Numbered from the stretch's first letter, positions 15,796-25,781 are shown. The stretch is DNA of 64,000 bases from Kribbella sp. ALI-6-A (GCF_001984195.1 NZ_MTQN01000012.1:1364001-1428000), one strand, 5' to 3'. The notes: generated by a model not told the origin, from the sequence alone. Numbers and translations are program-made.

Positions 15796-17085
15796 ATGAG
15801 GACATGGACCCCCGAAACCGACGGCTACGACGACCAGCGCACCGGCTTCCAGCGCCGCGATCCGCACCGGCCCGCGCGGATTTTCGGCGCGACCAACGCG
15901 CACGACATCCAGAAAGCGGTGCGCTACGCCCGCGACCACAACCTGCGCCTCGCGGTCCAGGCGAGCGGGCACGGCCACACCACGCCGACCGAAGGTGTGC
16001 TGCTGACGACCAGCGGCTTTGCCGGCGTCACGGTCGACCCGGCGCAGCAGACCGCGACCATCCAGGCAGGTGCGACTTGGCAACAGGTGGTCGCCGCCAC
16101 CACGCCGTACGGGCTGGCGCCGCTGTCCGGCAGCTTCCCCGGCGTCGGCGCGATCTCGTACACGCTCGGCGGCGGCATCGGCCTGATGGCCCGCAAGTAC
16201 GGCTTCGCCGCCGATCACGTCCGGCGGATCGAGCTGGTCACGCCCGACGGCGAGCTGCGGTCGGTGACGCCTGACGACGAGGAGCTGTTCTGGGCCGTGC
16301 GCGGTGGTGGCGGCAACTTCGGCGTCGTCACCGAGCTGGAGATCGGCCTGTTCGAGGTCAGCACGATCGCCGGCGGCAGCCTGTACTACGACCTCGCGAT
16401 CACGCCCGACGCACTTCAGGTCTGGCGCGAGTGGACCGCGACCGTGCCCGAGGAGATCACCTCGGCGGTCTCCGCCTTGGTGATCCCCGACCTGCCGATG
16501 GTCCCGGAGCCGTTGCGTGGCAAGCACATCGCGCAGCTGCAGCTCTGCGTGCTCGCCGACCTGGCCACCGCGGAGCAACTGATCGCGCCGCTTCGCGCTC
16601 TCGGCGAGCCGGTGATGGACACCTTCGGAGAACTCCCGTACGCCGAGTCCAGCCGGATCTTCGCCGAACCCGAGCAGCCGCACGGCTACCGCGGGCGCAA
16701 CCTCCTGCTCGCCGAGCTCGACCCGGTCGCGCTCTCGACCGTCCCGGAGCTGGCCGGACCGAAGGCGCCCGCGATGTGTGTCGTCGGCATCCGCCACCTC
16801 GGCGGCGCGCTGTCCCGCCCGCCCGCGATCCCGAACGCCGTCGGCCGCCGCGAGGCGCAGTACGCGCTGACCGTGCTGTCACCTGGTGACGAGGACTTCT
16901 CCGCTCTGCACAGCAGCGTTCTCGAGCCGTGGACGTCGATCGGCCGGCAGCTCAACTTCAGCTTCGGCCCGCTCACCCCGGACGAGATCGCCGAGGCCTA
17001 CGAACCCACCGACTTCGAACGACTCAGGAAGCTCCGGCAGCAGCTCGACCCCACCGGCCTGCTCCAGCCGAACCACGCGATCTGA
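15796..17085 (+). CDS. FAD-binding oxidoreductase, PCMH/BBE type
   Basis: The 429-residue protein is a vanillyl-alcohol-oxidase/berberine-bridge type flavoenzyme. The N-terminal half carries the FAD domain with SGHGHTTPT (about residues 56-64), where a His is the usual covalent FAD link, then GAISYTLGGGIGLMARKYG and RGGGGNFGVVTE. The last ~40 residues match a BBE motif ending in DPTGLLQPNHAI. There is no signal peptide. These enzymes oxidise varied alcohols, sugars or aromatic metabolites using O2, so the substrate is open. It is divergent from the WYL regulator. A second family member lies at 48305-49594. Confidence 0.85.
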   Translation: MRTWTPETDGYDDQRTGFQRRDPHRPARIFGATNAHDIQKAVRYARDHNLRLAVQASGHGHTTPTEGVLLTTSGFAGVTVDPAQQTATIQAGATWQQVVAATTPYGLAPLSGSFPGVGAISYTLGGGIGLMARKYGFAADHVRRIELVTPDGELRSVTPDDEELFWAVRGGGGNFGVVTELEIGLFEVSTIAGGSLYYDLAITPDALQVWREWTATVPEEITSAVSALVIPDLPMVPEPLRGKHIAQLQLCVLADLATAEQLIAPLRALGEPVMDTFGELPYAESSRIFAEPEQPHGYRGRNLLLAELDPVALSTVPELAGPKAPAMCVVGIRHLGGALSRPPAIPNAVGRREAQYALTVLSPGDEDFSALHSSVLEPWTSIGRQLNFSFGPLTPDEIAEAYEPTDFERLRKLRQQLDPTGLLQPNHAI

Positions 17086-17088
17086 AAG

Positions 17089-17505
17089 TCACGCCAACGC
17101 GGCGGTGACATCGATCTCGACGCGCTGACCGGGGAAGCCCAGCTGGGCCACCCCGAGCAGCGTGCTCGCGGTGGTGAAGGCCGGGGCCAACGCCGACTCG
17201 TTGAGCCATGTCCACACCGCCGCCAGCTCGTCCCGGTCCGCGCTGGCCACGTAGATCACCGTCCGAACGACGTCCTCGGCCCGGGCGTTCGCGGACTCCA
17301 GCGCGGTGAGAATGTTGCTGATCACCTGCGCCGTCTGCCCTTCGAGCCCACCCGCGGCCAGCTCACCGGCCGGGTCCAACGGACACTGGCCGGCCAGAAA
17401 CACCAGCCGCGCGGCCTCGACAGTCGTCACGTGGTGGTACCCCGGCGTCGGATGCAGCGCCGGAGGATTGCTGCGCTCGATGCTCACCAGCCCAGCCAAG
17501 TGCAC
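17089..17505 (-). CDS. RidA/YjgF-family protein
   Basis: The 138-residue protein has the RidA core, including VFLAGQCPLDPAGEL, the helix with GQTAQVISNILTALESANA and the conserved C-terminal VEIDVTAA. Canonical RidA hydrolyses reactive enamine/imine intermediates of PLP enzymes; the catalytic Arg-containing RVEID is present as QRVEID. The ATG at 17505 is used, but a GTG about seven codons later is possible. It is convergent with the FAD oxidoreductase gene, four bases from its stop. Confidence 0.82.
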   Translation of the reverse strand: MHLAGLVSIERSNPPALHPTPGYHHVTTVEAARLVFLAGQCPLDPAGELAAGGLEGQTAQVISNILTALESANARAEDVVRTVIYVASADRDELAAVWTWLNESALAPAFTTASTLLGVAQLGFPGQRVEIDVTAALA

Positions 17506-17558
17506 CGCCGGACCCGGGTCAATCGGATTTCACCGCGTTGCCCGGAGATCCGGCGGAG

Positions 17559-18267
17559 TCAGCCCTGCGCTGTCGGCCGGACGACCAGTTCGTTGACGTC
17601 GACCTCAGCGGGCTGGCTGATGGCGTACTCGATGGCGGCGGCGATCGCGTCGGCCGGCATCGCGACCGCCATCATGGCGCGCACCCCTTCGCGCACCGCC
17701 GGATCGCTGATCCCGTCACCCAGCTCGCTCGCCGTCAGCCCCGGACTCACCACCGTGACGCGGATGTCCCGGCTCTCCTGCCGCAACCCCTCCGACAGCG
17801 CCCGGACGGCGAACTTCGTCGCGCTGTACACGGGCCGCCGTCGGATCGACCCGCAGCCCGGACACCGACGACAGATTCACCACGTGCCCGCCGCCCTGCT
17901 CGCGCATCACCGGTAGCACCACCGCGAGCCCGTGCAGCACCCCGCGCAGGTTCACATCGATCATCTGGTTCCACTCGTCCACCTTCAGGTCGGCCAGCGG
18001 CGACAACGGCATCACGCCCGCGTTGTTCACCAGCACGTCCACCCGCCCGTACGCCGCCCGCGCCGCCGACACGAACTCGCGCATGCTGTCCAACGAGGTC
18101 ACGTCGAGCACGTGGTGCCCCGCCCCGATCTCCGCGCCGAGCTCCGCGATCCGATCCGCCCGGCGTGCGCCGAGCCACACCTCGTGCCCAGCCCGTGCCA
18201 ACCGGCGAGCTGTCGCCGCCCCGATGCCGCTGCTCGCGCCAGTGATCACAACAACCTTCTTCTGCAT
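17559..18267 (-). pseudogene. second SDR gene with single-base frameshift
   Basis: The start ATG at 18267 gives MQKKVVVITGASSGIGAATA with the Rossmann motif TGASSGIG and NNAG further on. The frame breaks at about 17832-17836, where one extra base lies in CGGGCC; removing it restores VYSATKFAVRALSEGLRQE and the catalytic Tyr-Lys pair, continuing to 17559. The intact protein would be about 235 residues and is close in sequence to the SDR at 11740-12479. The break is at a G homopolymer, so a sequencing error is plausible. It is divergent from an XRE/MmyB-type regulator. Confidence 0.8.
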
Positions 18268-18331
18268 GCCGTTCACCCTCGTCGCCCGGCGCCGCGGCAA
18301 CCAGGACGCGATCCCCTGGGTGCGCGGCACC

Positions 18332-18337
18332 TAGGAT
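18332..18337 (+). promoter_or_regulatory. leaderless-type -10 element of XRE regulator
   Basis: TAGGAT ends six bases before the GTG start at 18344 and no ribosome-binding site is present, suggesting a leaderless transcript. Confidence 0.55.
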
Positions 18338-18343
18338 CGAGAA

Positions 18344-19156
18344 GTGAGCACCGAACTGGGCGAGTTCCTCCGCGTCCGCCGGTCGCAGGTGGAGCCGGCC
18401 GACGTCGGCCTGCCCACGTACGGCGTACGCCGGGTGCCCGGGCTTCGGCGCGAGGAGGTTGCGGTCCTCGCCGGTGTCAGTGCCGACTACTACACGCGGC
18501 TGGAACAAGGCCGCGAGCGCAAGCCCTCCGGCCAGGTCGTCGATGCGATCGCCCGGGCGCTCGGGCTCTCCGACGAGGCGCGCCTGCACGCGTACCGGCT
18601 CGCCGGATTGTTGCCGAAGCCCTCGGACGGTCCAGGTGACGCGGTCGATCCCGCACTGCTGCAGCTGATGGACGCGTTCCCGTCGGCCGTTGCCTACGTC
18701 ATCAACCGCCGCCTCGAAGTGCTCGCCTCGAGCGAGCCGGCCAAGGCGCTGCTGGCCTCCCTGGTCGACCGGCGCAACATGCTGCACACCCTGTTCCACG
18801 ACCCGGCTGCCCGTGAGCTGTTCGCCGACTGGCCGCAGGTCGCCCGCGATTCGGTCGAGGCGCTCCGGCTGGCCGACGGCCAGGACCCGGGTGTCCGCGC
18901 GGTCGTCGACGAACTGCTTGCCTCAAGCAATGAGTTCGCCACGCTCTGGAACGAGCACGGCGTCAGCAGCCTGGGCAGCAAGACCAAGACCTTCGACCAC
19001 CCGGAACTCGGCCGGATCACGCTGACCTACCAGACGTTCGACGTCCAGCATGCTCCCGGCCAGTTCCTCCTGGTCGGCACGGCCGCACCGGGCTCGAGGG
19101 ACGCGGACTCGCTGGCACTGCTTGGCTCGCTCCACCCTGCCAAGCGCCGGCCCTGA
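18344..19156 (+). CDS. XRE-family regulator with MmyB-like ligand domain
   Basis: The 270-residue protein has an N-terminal XRE helix-turn-helix (LRREEVAVLAGVSADYYTRL, about residues 35-54, followed by EQGRERKPS) and a C-terminal MmyB-like domain (about 105-265) that in relatives binds fatty-acid-like ligands. This architecture is abundant in actinobacteria and typically regulates an adjacent divergent dehydrogenase, here the frameshifted SDR. The GTG start has a -10-like TAGGAT six bases upstream. Confidence 0.87.
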   Translation: MSTELGEFLRVRRSQVEPADVGLPTYGVRRVPGLRREEVAVLAGVSADYYTRLEQGRERKPSGQVVDAIARALGLSDEARLHAYRLAGLLPKPSDGPGDAVDPALLQLMDAFPSAVAYVINRRLEVLASSEPAKALLASLVDRRNMLHTLFHDPAARELFADWPQVARDSVEALRLADGQDPGVRAVVDELLASSNEFATLWNEHGVSSLGSKTKTFDHPELGRITLTYQTFDVQHAPGQFLLVGTAAPGSRDADSLALLGSLHPAKRRP

Positions 19157-19165
19157 AATCACCGC

Positions 19166-19195
19166 GGCCCCGAAGCGGTGAACCGCTTCGGGGCC
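19166..19195. terminator. bidirectional terminator hairpin
   Basis: GGCCCCGAAGCGGT (19166-19179) is exactly complementary to ACCGCTTCGGGGCC (19182-19195), giving a very stable stem with a tiny TGAA-type loop. It lies between the convergent XRE and sugar-ATPase genes. Confidence 0.8.
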
Positions 19196-19200
19196 GAGTG

Positions 19201-19234
19201 CGTAGTACGTGTCGAGCCACTAGGCCGTACTACG
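19201..19234. terminator. second hairpin 3' of sugar-ATPase gene
   Basis: CGTAGTAC (19201-19208) pairs with GTACTACG (19227-19234) across an 18-base loop, just beyond the stop of the minus-strand ATPase gene. It may assist termination on that strand. Confidence 0.4.
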
Positions 19235-19250
19235 GGTTGGTGGGAGGAGG

Positions 19251-20330
<1,080 letters not shown>

Positions 20331-20466
20331 CACGCACTTCCTTCCTTCGCCGGCAGGAACGTGCCGGACGATCCTTCGCAAAGGCCCCCAGGTCTGGGTG
20401 TCCGCGCCTTGTTGATGATGTATCACCAAGGTGATTCTGATAACGCCGGCGGGCGGTTCGGCATTC

Positions 20467-21369
20467 CTAGAACCGGGTGCCGCCGGGGCGGACACTGTCC
20501 GCCATCAGATCCAGCAGCGCGGCCACCGCGCGGCTCGGCGGACGGCCACGCAACGTGATCGCCGACAGCGTCCAGGTCAGCTCGACGCCGGTCAGGCGCA
20601 GCCGCGCGATGCCGGGCAACTGCCCCGGATCCAGATCCGGTACGACGGCCACGCCCAGCCCCGCCCGGACGTACTCCGGCACCGTCGTCAGGTCCGGCAC
20701 CTCGACCCGCACCCGCCGCGGCAGCCCTGCGGCGTCGAAGGCCCGGTCGACGTTCGTCCGGTTGCCGAAGCCGGGCAACATGTCGACGAACCGTTCCCCG
20801 GCCAGGTCCTCCAGCGACACCACGGACCGCTCGGCCAACCGGTGCGTCAACGGCACCAGGACGACGAACGGCACGGTGGCCAGCTCACGCGCCTCGAGCC
20901 CCGCGAGGTCGGCCCGCTTCAGCCCGACCAGCGCGACGTCCAGCCGGCCATGGCGTACGTCGTCCGCCAACCCCGACGATCCACTCGGTGACGTCGTCAC
21001 CTGCACATCGACCAGCGGATAGCGCTGGTAGAACGCGCCGAGCAGGTCGGCCAGATCGACCAACCCGAGCCGAGTCATCGTGCCGATCCGCACCGACCCG
21101 CGCAGCCCGGTCGACGCCTCCTCGACGGCAGCCCGCGCACGGTCGAGCGCCTCCAGTGCGACCTTCGCTTCGGGCAGCAGCGCCTGCCCGGCGGCCGACA
21201 GGCTCACCCGCCGGGTCGACCGATCGAACAGCGTCGTCTTCAGATCGCTCTCCAGGCTTCGCACCGCCGCGGACACCGTCGACTGGACGGTGAACAGCCG
21301 CTGCGCCGCGCGCGTGAAGCTCAGCTCCTCGGCCACCGCGACGAAGTACTCCAGCTGGCGTGAGTCCAC
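20467..21369 (-). CDS. LysR-family regulator
   Basis: The 300-residue protein starts VDSRQLEYFVAVAEELSFTR, the standard LysR winged-helix N-terminus, with GTG at 21369, and has a two-lobed periplasmic-binding-protein-like effector domain (about 90-290). It is divergent from an MFS exporter gene and a TTATCG-N7-CGATAA dyad lies in the gap, so it very likely controls the exporter and itself. The effector is unknown. Confidence 0.9.
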   Translation of the reverse strand: MDSRQLEYFVAVAEELSFTRAAQRLFTVQSTVSAAVRSLESDLKTTLFDRSTRRVSLSAAGQALLPEAKVALEALDRARAAVEEASTGLRGSVRIGTMTRLGLVDLADLLGAFYQRYPLVDVQVTTSPSGSSGLADDVRHGRLDVALVGLKRADLAGLEARELATVPFVVLVPLTHRLAERSVVSLEDLAGERFVDMLPGFGNRTNVDRAFDAAGLPRRVRVEVPDLTTVPEYVRAGLGVAVVPDLDPGQLPGIARLRLTGVELTWTLSAITLRGRPPSRAVAALLDLMADSVRPGGTRF

Positions 21370-21377
21370 GGCAGTAA

Positions 21378-21396
21378 TTATCGAGGCAGTCGATAA
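21378..21396. promoter_or_regulatory. LysR operator, TTATCG-N7-CGATAA
   Basis: A perfect 6-bp inverted repeat with a 7-base spacer, containing the T-N11-A core expected of LysR boxes, lies directly upstream of the LysR start and ~56 bp from the MFS start. Confidence 0.75.
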
Positions 21397-21451
21397 GACT
21401 GCGCAAGAAGATTCGTTTGCTTCGATGGATCTGCGGGGTGAACCTGAAGAC

Positions 21452-22687
21452 ATGACAACTCTGACCGGACCGCGGGCGATCGACACCGTCGGGACGCGGG
21501 TCCGTTTCGCCCACGGCCCGGGGTTCTGGGCGATCGCCGCCGCCTTCCTCACCACGATGGCGTTCTCCACCGTGCCGACGCCGCTCTACGCGCTCTACCA
21601 GCAGCGCGACGGCTTCCCGACCTTCCTGATCACGGTGATCTTCGCCGCGTACGCGGTCGGCGTGATGGCGAGCCTCTACCTCGCCGGGCACGTCAGCGAC
21701 TGGCTCGGCCGGCGTCGCGTCGCGCTGGTCGCCGTACTGGCCGAGGTGGTGGCGGCGCTGATCTTCCTGTTCTGGCGCGACGTTCCCGGGCTGCTGCTCG
21801 CGCGCTTCGTGACCGGCGTCGGGGTCGGCATTCTCACCGCGACCGCGACGGCTCACTTGTCCGAGCTGCGCAGGATCGCCCGGCCGGACGAGGACCCGAG
21901 CCGGTCCGCGCTGATCTCCACCGTGGTGAACCTCGGCGGTCTCGCGATCGGGCCCTTGGTCGGCGGCCTGCTGGCCCAGTACGTCGGTCAGCCGCTCGAC
22001 CGTCCGTACGAGGTGTTCCTGGTGCTGCTCGTGATCAGCGCGCTCGGTGTCGCGCTCGTGCCGGAAACGGTCGAGCGGCGGGAGACCCGGCCGGCGTACC
22101 GGCCGCAGCGGGTGGCGTTGCCGGCGGCCGCGAAGCCGCAGTTCTTCGCGGCGGCGGTCGGTGCCTTCGCGGCGTTCGCGATCTTCGGGCTGTTCACGTC
22201 GCTGGCGCCGACGTTCCTGGCGGGCACCCTGCACCACACGTCCCGGCTGCTGGCCGGGGTGGTGACCTTCGCGGTCTTCAGCGCCGGCGCGGCCAGCCAG
22301 GTCGTTTTCGTCCGACTCTCCCGGGCCCGGCAACTGCAGCTCGGCCTGGCGTTCATGTCGGCCGGACTGGCCGGGATCGCGGTCGGCGGACTCACGCCGA
22401 GCCTGGCGCTCTTCGTCGTCGGCGGGGTGATCGCCGGCGCGGGCGTCGGCCTGGTCTTCCGCGCCGCGGTCGCCACCGCGGCCGGTCTCGCCGACGCGGA
22501 CTCGCGCGGTGAGGTTCTCGCGGCCCTCTTCCTCGTCGCGTACGCCGGCCTCGCGCTCCCGGTCCTCGCGATCGGTCTGGGCATCGCGCTGCTGCCCGCA
22601 GAGCTCGCTCTCGTCCTGTTCGCCGGGATCATCCTGGTCATGGTCAACGCCGCCGGGCTCCGCATGCTGGCCGCCGACCGCCGCTGA
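21452..22687 (+). CDS. MFS transporter
   Basis: The ~411-residue protein has about twelve membrane helices. Between helices 2 and 3 lies GHVSDWLGRRRV, the MFS loop 2-3 signature. It resembles drug-efflux members of the superfamily. I chose the ATG at 21452 (MTTLTGPRA); an ATG at 21425 is also possible, and neither has a strong ribosome-binding site. The divergent LysR gene and operator suggest inducible expression. A hairpin terminator follows four bases after the stop codon. Confidence 0.88.
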   Translation: MTTLTGPRAIDTVGTRVRFAHGPGFWAIAAAFLTTMAFSTVPTPLYALYQQRDGFPTFLITVIFAAYAVGVMASLYLAGHVSDWLGRRRVALVAVLAEVVAALIFLFWRDVPGLLLARFVTGVGVGILTATATAHLSELRRIARPDEDPSRSALISTVVNLGGLAIGPLVGGLLAQYVGQPLDRPYEVFLVLLVISALGVALVPETVERRETRPAYRPQRVALPAAAKPQFFAAAVGAFAAFAIFGLFTSLAPTFLAGTLHHTSRLLAGVVTFAVFSAGAASQVVFVRLSRARQLQLGLAFMSAGLAGIAVGGLTPSLALFVVGGVIAGAGVGLVFRAAVATAAGLADADSRGEVLAALFLVAYAGLALPVLAIGLGIALLPAELALVLFAGIILVMVNAAGLRMLAADRR

Positions 22688-22690
22688 ACC

Positions 22691-22726
22691 CCGTGCCTGC
22701 CTCGCGTCAGGGCGAGGCAGGCACGG
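22691..22726 (+). terminator. hairpin terminator after MFS gene
   Basis: CCGTGCCTGCCTCGC (22691-22705) pairs perfectly with GCGAGGCAGGCACGG (22712-22726) around a 6-base loop. It insulates the MFS gene from the dienelactone hydrolase gene whose ATG is only 13 bases away. Confidence 0.75.
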
Positions 22727-22732
22727 TAGCTT
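22727..22732 (+). promoter_or_regulatory. leaderless-type -10 of dienelactone hydrolase gene
   Basis: TAGCTT starts right after the terminator stem and ends six bases before the ATG at 22739. Any -35 would have to lie inside the terminator stem. Confidence 0.45.
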
Positions 22733-22738
22733 GCGCAC

Positions 22739-23446
22739 ATGGGTGAATACGTCTCCGTCGGAAGCCTGACCGCCTACCTCGCAACCGGCCGCAGCAACGG
22801 CCCCGGCATGCTCCTGCTCCCGATGATCACCGGCATCGGCGAGCAGGTCCGCGACGGGGCCGACGAGCTCGCCGGCCGCGGGGTGACCGCGCTGACCTGG
22901 GACGCGTTTCACGGCCGCAGTACCGACAACTCCACCGTCGACGAGCTGTCCGAGCTGCTCGCCAAGTTGGACGACGACGCGGCCCTCGCCGAGCAAACCC
23001 AGCTCCTGGACCACCTGCTCGGCGACCTCGGCTGCTCGAAGGCCGGCGTGATGGGCTGGTGCATGGGCGGCCGCTTCGCCCTCCTGCTCGGCGCTCGCGA
23101 CCACCGTCTGGCCGGCGTCACCGCGTTCCACCCCACCGTCCCGTCCCAGCTCCGCCCCAACCAGACCCACGACGCGATCGCCGACGCTGCGGGGATCGCT
23201 GCTCCGGTCCTGGTCAGCTATCCCAGCGCCGACCACATGGTCACCGCCGCCGACTTCGAGGCCCTGCAAACCGCGCTGCACTCGCGCCCGTCCGGCGCCA
23301 CCTTCTCGCTCTTCCACCCCGGCGCCGACCACGGCTTCACCAACCGCGACCGCCACGACAAGCCCGCCAACGCGGCGGCGTTCCAGCTCGCCTGGCCTCA
23401 GGCGCTCACGTTCATCGACACCACAACGGCGTCAGCGACAGGCTGA
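22739..23446 (+). CDS. dienelactone hydrolase family protein
   Basis: The 235-residue alpha/beta-hydrolase has the dienelactone hydrolase nucleophile elbow GWCMGG with C108, a later Asp in SYPSADHMV and the catalytic His in GADHGF. Family members hydrolyse cyclic esters such as dienelactone in aromatic degradation, but many act on other esters. The ATG at 22739 has no ribosome-binding site. Its stop abuts the stop of the convergent AraC gene with no gap. Confidence 0.85.
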   Translation: MGEYVSVGSLTAYLATGRSNGPGMLLLPMITGIGEQVRDGADELAGRGVTALTWDAFHGRSTDNSTVDELSELLAKLDDDAALAEQTQLLDHLLGDLGCSKAGVMGWCMGGRFALLLGARDHRLAGVTAFHPTVPSQLRPNQTHDAIADAAGIAAPVLVSYPSADHMVTAADFEALQTALHSRPSGATFSLFHPGADHGFTNRDRHDKPANAAAFQLAWPQALTFIDTTTASATG

Positions 23447-24388
23447 TCAGGCGGCGGTCGTGGCCCGGCGGTGGGCCGTCGGGTTGGTGCCGCGAAGACG
23501 CTTGAAGGCCACCGAGAGAGCGAACGCGTTCGCGTATCCGACGCGGCGGGCGATCGACTCGACGGTGTGGTTGGTCTCGCGCAGCAGGTCGGCGGCGAGC
23601 GTGATGCGCCAGCCGGTCAGGTAGGCCATCGGCGCTTCGCCGACCAGCGCGGTGAAGCGGCGGGCCAGGCTCGCGCGGGAGACGCCGGTGCGGTTGGCGA
23701 GCTCGACGACCGACCACGCGTGGGCGGGATCCTCGTGCATCAGTCGCAGCGCGAGACCCACCACCGGATCGGCCTGTGCCTGGTACCAGCCCGGCGCGTG
23801 GGACTCCGGCCGGGCGAACCACGCCCGTAGCGTGGTGATCAGCGCAAGATCGAGCCAGCGGTCCAGCACGCTCTGCTGACCGGGCTCGTCGCGCTGGATC
23901 TCGCCGAGCACCATCTCCATCACCGGGCCGGTGACGTCCTCGGCCGGCACGACCAGCACCGGCGGCAGCGCGGTGAGCAGCCGCCTGCTGACATCGCCCT
24001 CCAGCTGATAGGTGCCGCTGACAACCATCGCCTCACCGTCGGGCCGGCCGCCGTGGGTCCGGACGCCGAGCCGCGCGCTGTAGTCGATCGGTGCTCCAGG
24101 CAACGGCTCGCAGACCCCGCCCGGGTGGATCCGCAGCTGCGGCTCGGTCTGCGGGGTGTCCGCGACGACGTACGGCTCGGGGCCGCGCAGCACCGCGACG
24201 TCCCGCTCGTTCAAGCGGACCGGCTCCGACCCGTCGCGCAGGATCCAGGCCGAGCCGCGCACCAGCGTGGCGAGCGCGAGCGGTGCCTCGTCGACGATGT
24301 GCAGGCCCCACGGCGGGTCGAGCACGGTCAGGTTGAACACCCCTCCGCGCGCCCGGGTGCCGGCCAGCAGATCGTCCAGAACATCCAT
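23447..24388 (-). CDS. AraC-family regulator with cupin N-domain
   Basis: The 313-residue protein has an N-terminal AraC-binding cupin region (about 1-200) and a C-terminal pair of AraC helix-turn-helix motifs: VVELANRTGVSRASLARRFT and VESIARRVGYANAFALSVAF, followed by the conserved FKRLRGTNPTAHRR. It is divergent from the NmrA/DUF1772/hydrolase operon and likely controls it. On the minus strand TAAGGT ends six bases before the ATG at 24388, suggesting a leaderless transcript. Confidence 0.9.
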   Translation of the reverse strand: MDVLDDLLAGTRARGGVFNLTVLDPPWGLHIVDEAPLALATLVRGSAWILRDGSEPVRLNERDVAVLRGPEPYVVADTPQTEPQLRIHPGGVCEPLPGAPIDYSARLGVRTHGGRPDGEAMVVSGTYQLEGDVSRRLLTALPPVLVVPAEDVTGPVMEMVLGEIQRDEPGQQSVLDRWLDLALITTLRAWFARPESHAPGWYQAQADPVVGLALRLMHEDPAHAWSVVELANRTGVSRASLARRFTALVGEAPMAYLTGWRITLAADLLRETNHTVESIARRVGYANAFALSVAFKRLRGTNPTAHRRATTAA

Positions 24389-24394
24389 GCGGCT

Positions 24395-24414
24395 ACCTTA
24401 GCTGAGACTCTCAG
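24395..24414 (-). promoter_or_regulatory. AraC-gene -10 element and adjoining palindrome
   Basis: The minus-strand -10 TAAGGT (24400-24395) lies next to the perfect palindrome CTGAGACTCTCAG (24402-24414), well placed for autoregulation or for control of the divergent operon. Confidence 0.55.
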
Positions 24415-24473
24415 ACATCGAAATGCGCCGGGCAACCATGGTTTGTCTCACTCGACAACGATGAACTACACCC

Positions 24474-25322
24474 ATGACAAACACACCGATTCTGATTCTG
24501 AGTGGTTTGGGCAAGACCGGCCGGCGCGTGGTGGAGCGACTCGCGCAGCGCGACGTACCGGTCCGGCTGGCCTCGCGGTCCAGCGAGCAGCGCTTCGACT
24601 GGTACGACGAAAGCACGTGGTCCGGGACCGTGGCCGGCATCGACACGGCGTACCTGGCGCCTCCGGTCGGGCCGACCGGGCTGGCCCAGGCCGGACGCTT
24701 CGTGAAGCAGGCGGCGACCGAAGGGCTGCGCCGGGTGGTGCTGCTCTCGGGCCGCGGCGTCGGCAGCCCCGAGCGCGAGTTCGCGGTGTACGAGAGCAGC
24801 GTCGAGCTGGAGAACGCCGTACGGGACAGCGGCGCCGGTTGGACGATCGTCCGGCCCGCGTGGTTCATGCAGGGGTTCAGCGAGGACTTCCTGTGCGAGC
24901 ACGTGCTGGCGGGGGAGCTGCGCGTGTCGGCCGGGACCGGCGCCGAGGCGTGGATCGACACCAACGACGTCGGTGACGTGATGGCGACCGTGCTGCTGGA
25001 CGAGGCGCACACCGGGCAGACGTACTCGGTGTCCGGCCCCCGTACGTTGACGATGGACGAGGTCGCAACCGAGCTGTCCGCCGCGACCGGGCGCGACATC
25101 CGGTACGTCGACCTGCCGCCGGAGCAGCACGTCGAGGAACTGGTCGGCATCGGCCTGGATCGCGAGGACGCCGAGTCGGTGCGCGACCTGTTCGCGGTGA
25201 TCCGGCACCACCGGTCGGAGTACCTGTCCGACGACGCCGTCCGCGAGCTGCTCGGCCGTGCCCCGCGGGACTTCACCGACTGGGCGCGCGAGACCGCGCG
25301 GACGGGAGTGTGGTCGGCATGA
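24474..25322 (+). CDS. NmrA-like NAD(P)-binding protein
   Basis: The 282-residue protein is an atypical SDR of the NmrA/quinone-oxidoreductase group: it begins with a Rossmann strand and GLGKTGR (11-17), and has TIVRPAWFMQGF in the middle in place of a classical YxxxK. Such proteins act as redox sensors or as NADPH-dependent quinone/flavin reductases. It is the first gene of a three-gene set and its stop codon overlaps the next start (ATGA). The divergent AraC protein is its likely regulator. Confidence 0.82.
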   Translation: MTNTPILILSGLGKTGRRVVERLAQRDVPVRLASRSSEQRFDWYDESTWSGTVAGIDTAYLAPPVGPTGLAQAGRFVKQAATEGLRRVVLLSGRGVGSPEREFAVYESSVELENAVRDSGAGWTIVRPAWFMQGFSEDFLCEHVLAGELRVSAGTGAEAWIDTNDVGDVMATVLLDEAHTGQTYSVSGPRTLTMDEVATELSAATGRDIRYVDLPPEQHVEELVGIGLDREDAESVRDLFAVIRHHRSEYLSDDAVRELLGRAPRDFTDWARETARTGVWSA

Positions 25323-25771
25323 CCAAGATCCTGACTGTCGGGGCGCTGCTCGGCAGCGCCCTGATGGCCGGCCTGTTCTTCGCCTTCGGTACGGCGGTGA
25401 TGAGTTCGCTGCAGCGGATGCCGTCCGGCCAGGGTGCCGCCGCGATGAACCTGATCAACGTCCGGATCCAGAACCCGCTGTTCCTGCTGGTCTTCTGCGG
25501 CACCGCGCTGATCTGCCTGGCCCTGCCCGTCTTGGCGTTGGTCCAGGACACCCCCGGCAAGTGGTGGATCGTGGCCGGCTCCGTGCTCTACCTGGCCGGC
25601 GTGATCGTGCTCAGCTTCGCGGTCAACATCCCGCTGAACGACGGACTCGCCGCCGGCACCACGGACTGGACGACGTACCTGGCCAGGTGGAACCCTGCGA
25701 ACAACGTGCGAGCGGTCGCCGGTGCGCTCAGCGTCGTCGCGTTCGCCGTCGCGCTGATCGGCGTGGAGTAG
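25319..25771 (+). CDS. DUF1772 membrane protein
   Basis: The 150-residue protein has four hydrophobic helices and the DUF1772 (anthrone-oxygenase-like) pattern: Asn-rich motifs INVRIQNP, a central NIPLNDGL and the terminal TYLARWNPANNVRA. It overlaps the NmrA-like gene by four bases (ATGA at 25319), so translation is coupled. Some relatives act in polyketide or quinone oxidation, which would fit an NAD(P)-dependent partner, but the substrate is unknown. Confidence 0.8.
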   Translation: MTKILTVGALLGSALMAGLFFAFGTAVMSSLQRMPSGQGAAAMNLINVRIQNPLFLLVFCGTALICLALPVLALVQDTPGKWWIVAGSVLYLAGVIVLSFAVNIPLNDGLAAGTTDWTTYLARWNPANNVRAVAGALSVVAFAVALIGVE

Positions 25772-25781
25772 AGGAGCGGTG

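Noticed and set aside
20885..23356. 823-codon minus-strand ORF across LysR, MFS and hydrolase genes
   Set aside because: It runs antisense through two well-supported plus-strand genes and is made of low-complexity Arg/Gly/Glu sequence, a typical high-GC shadow frame.
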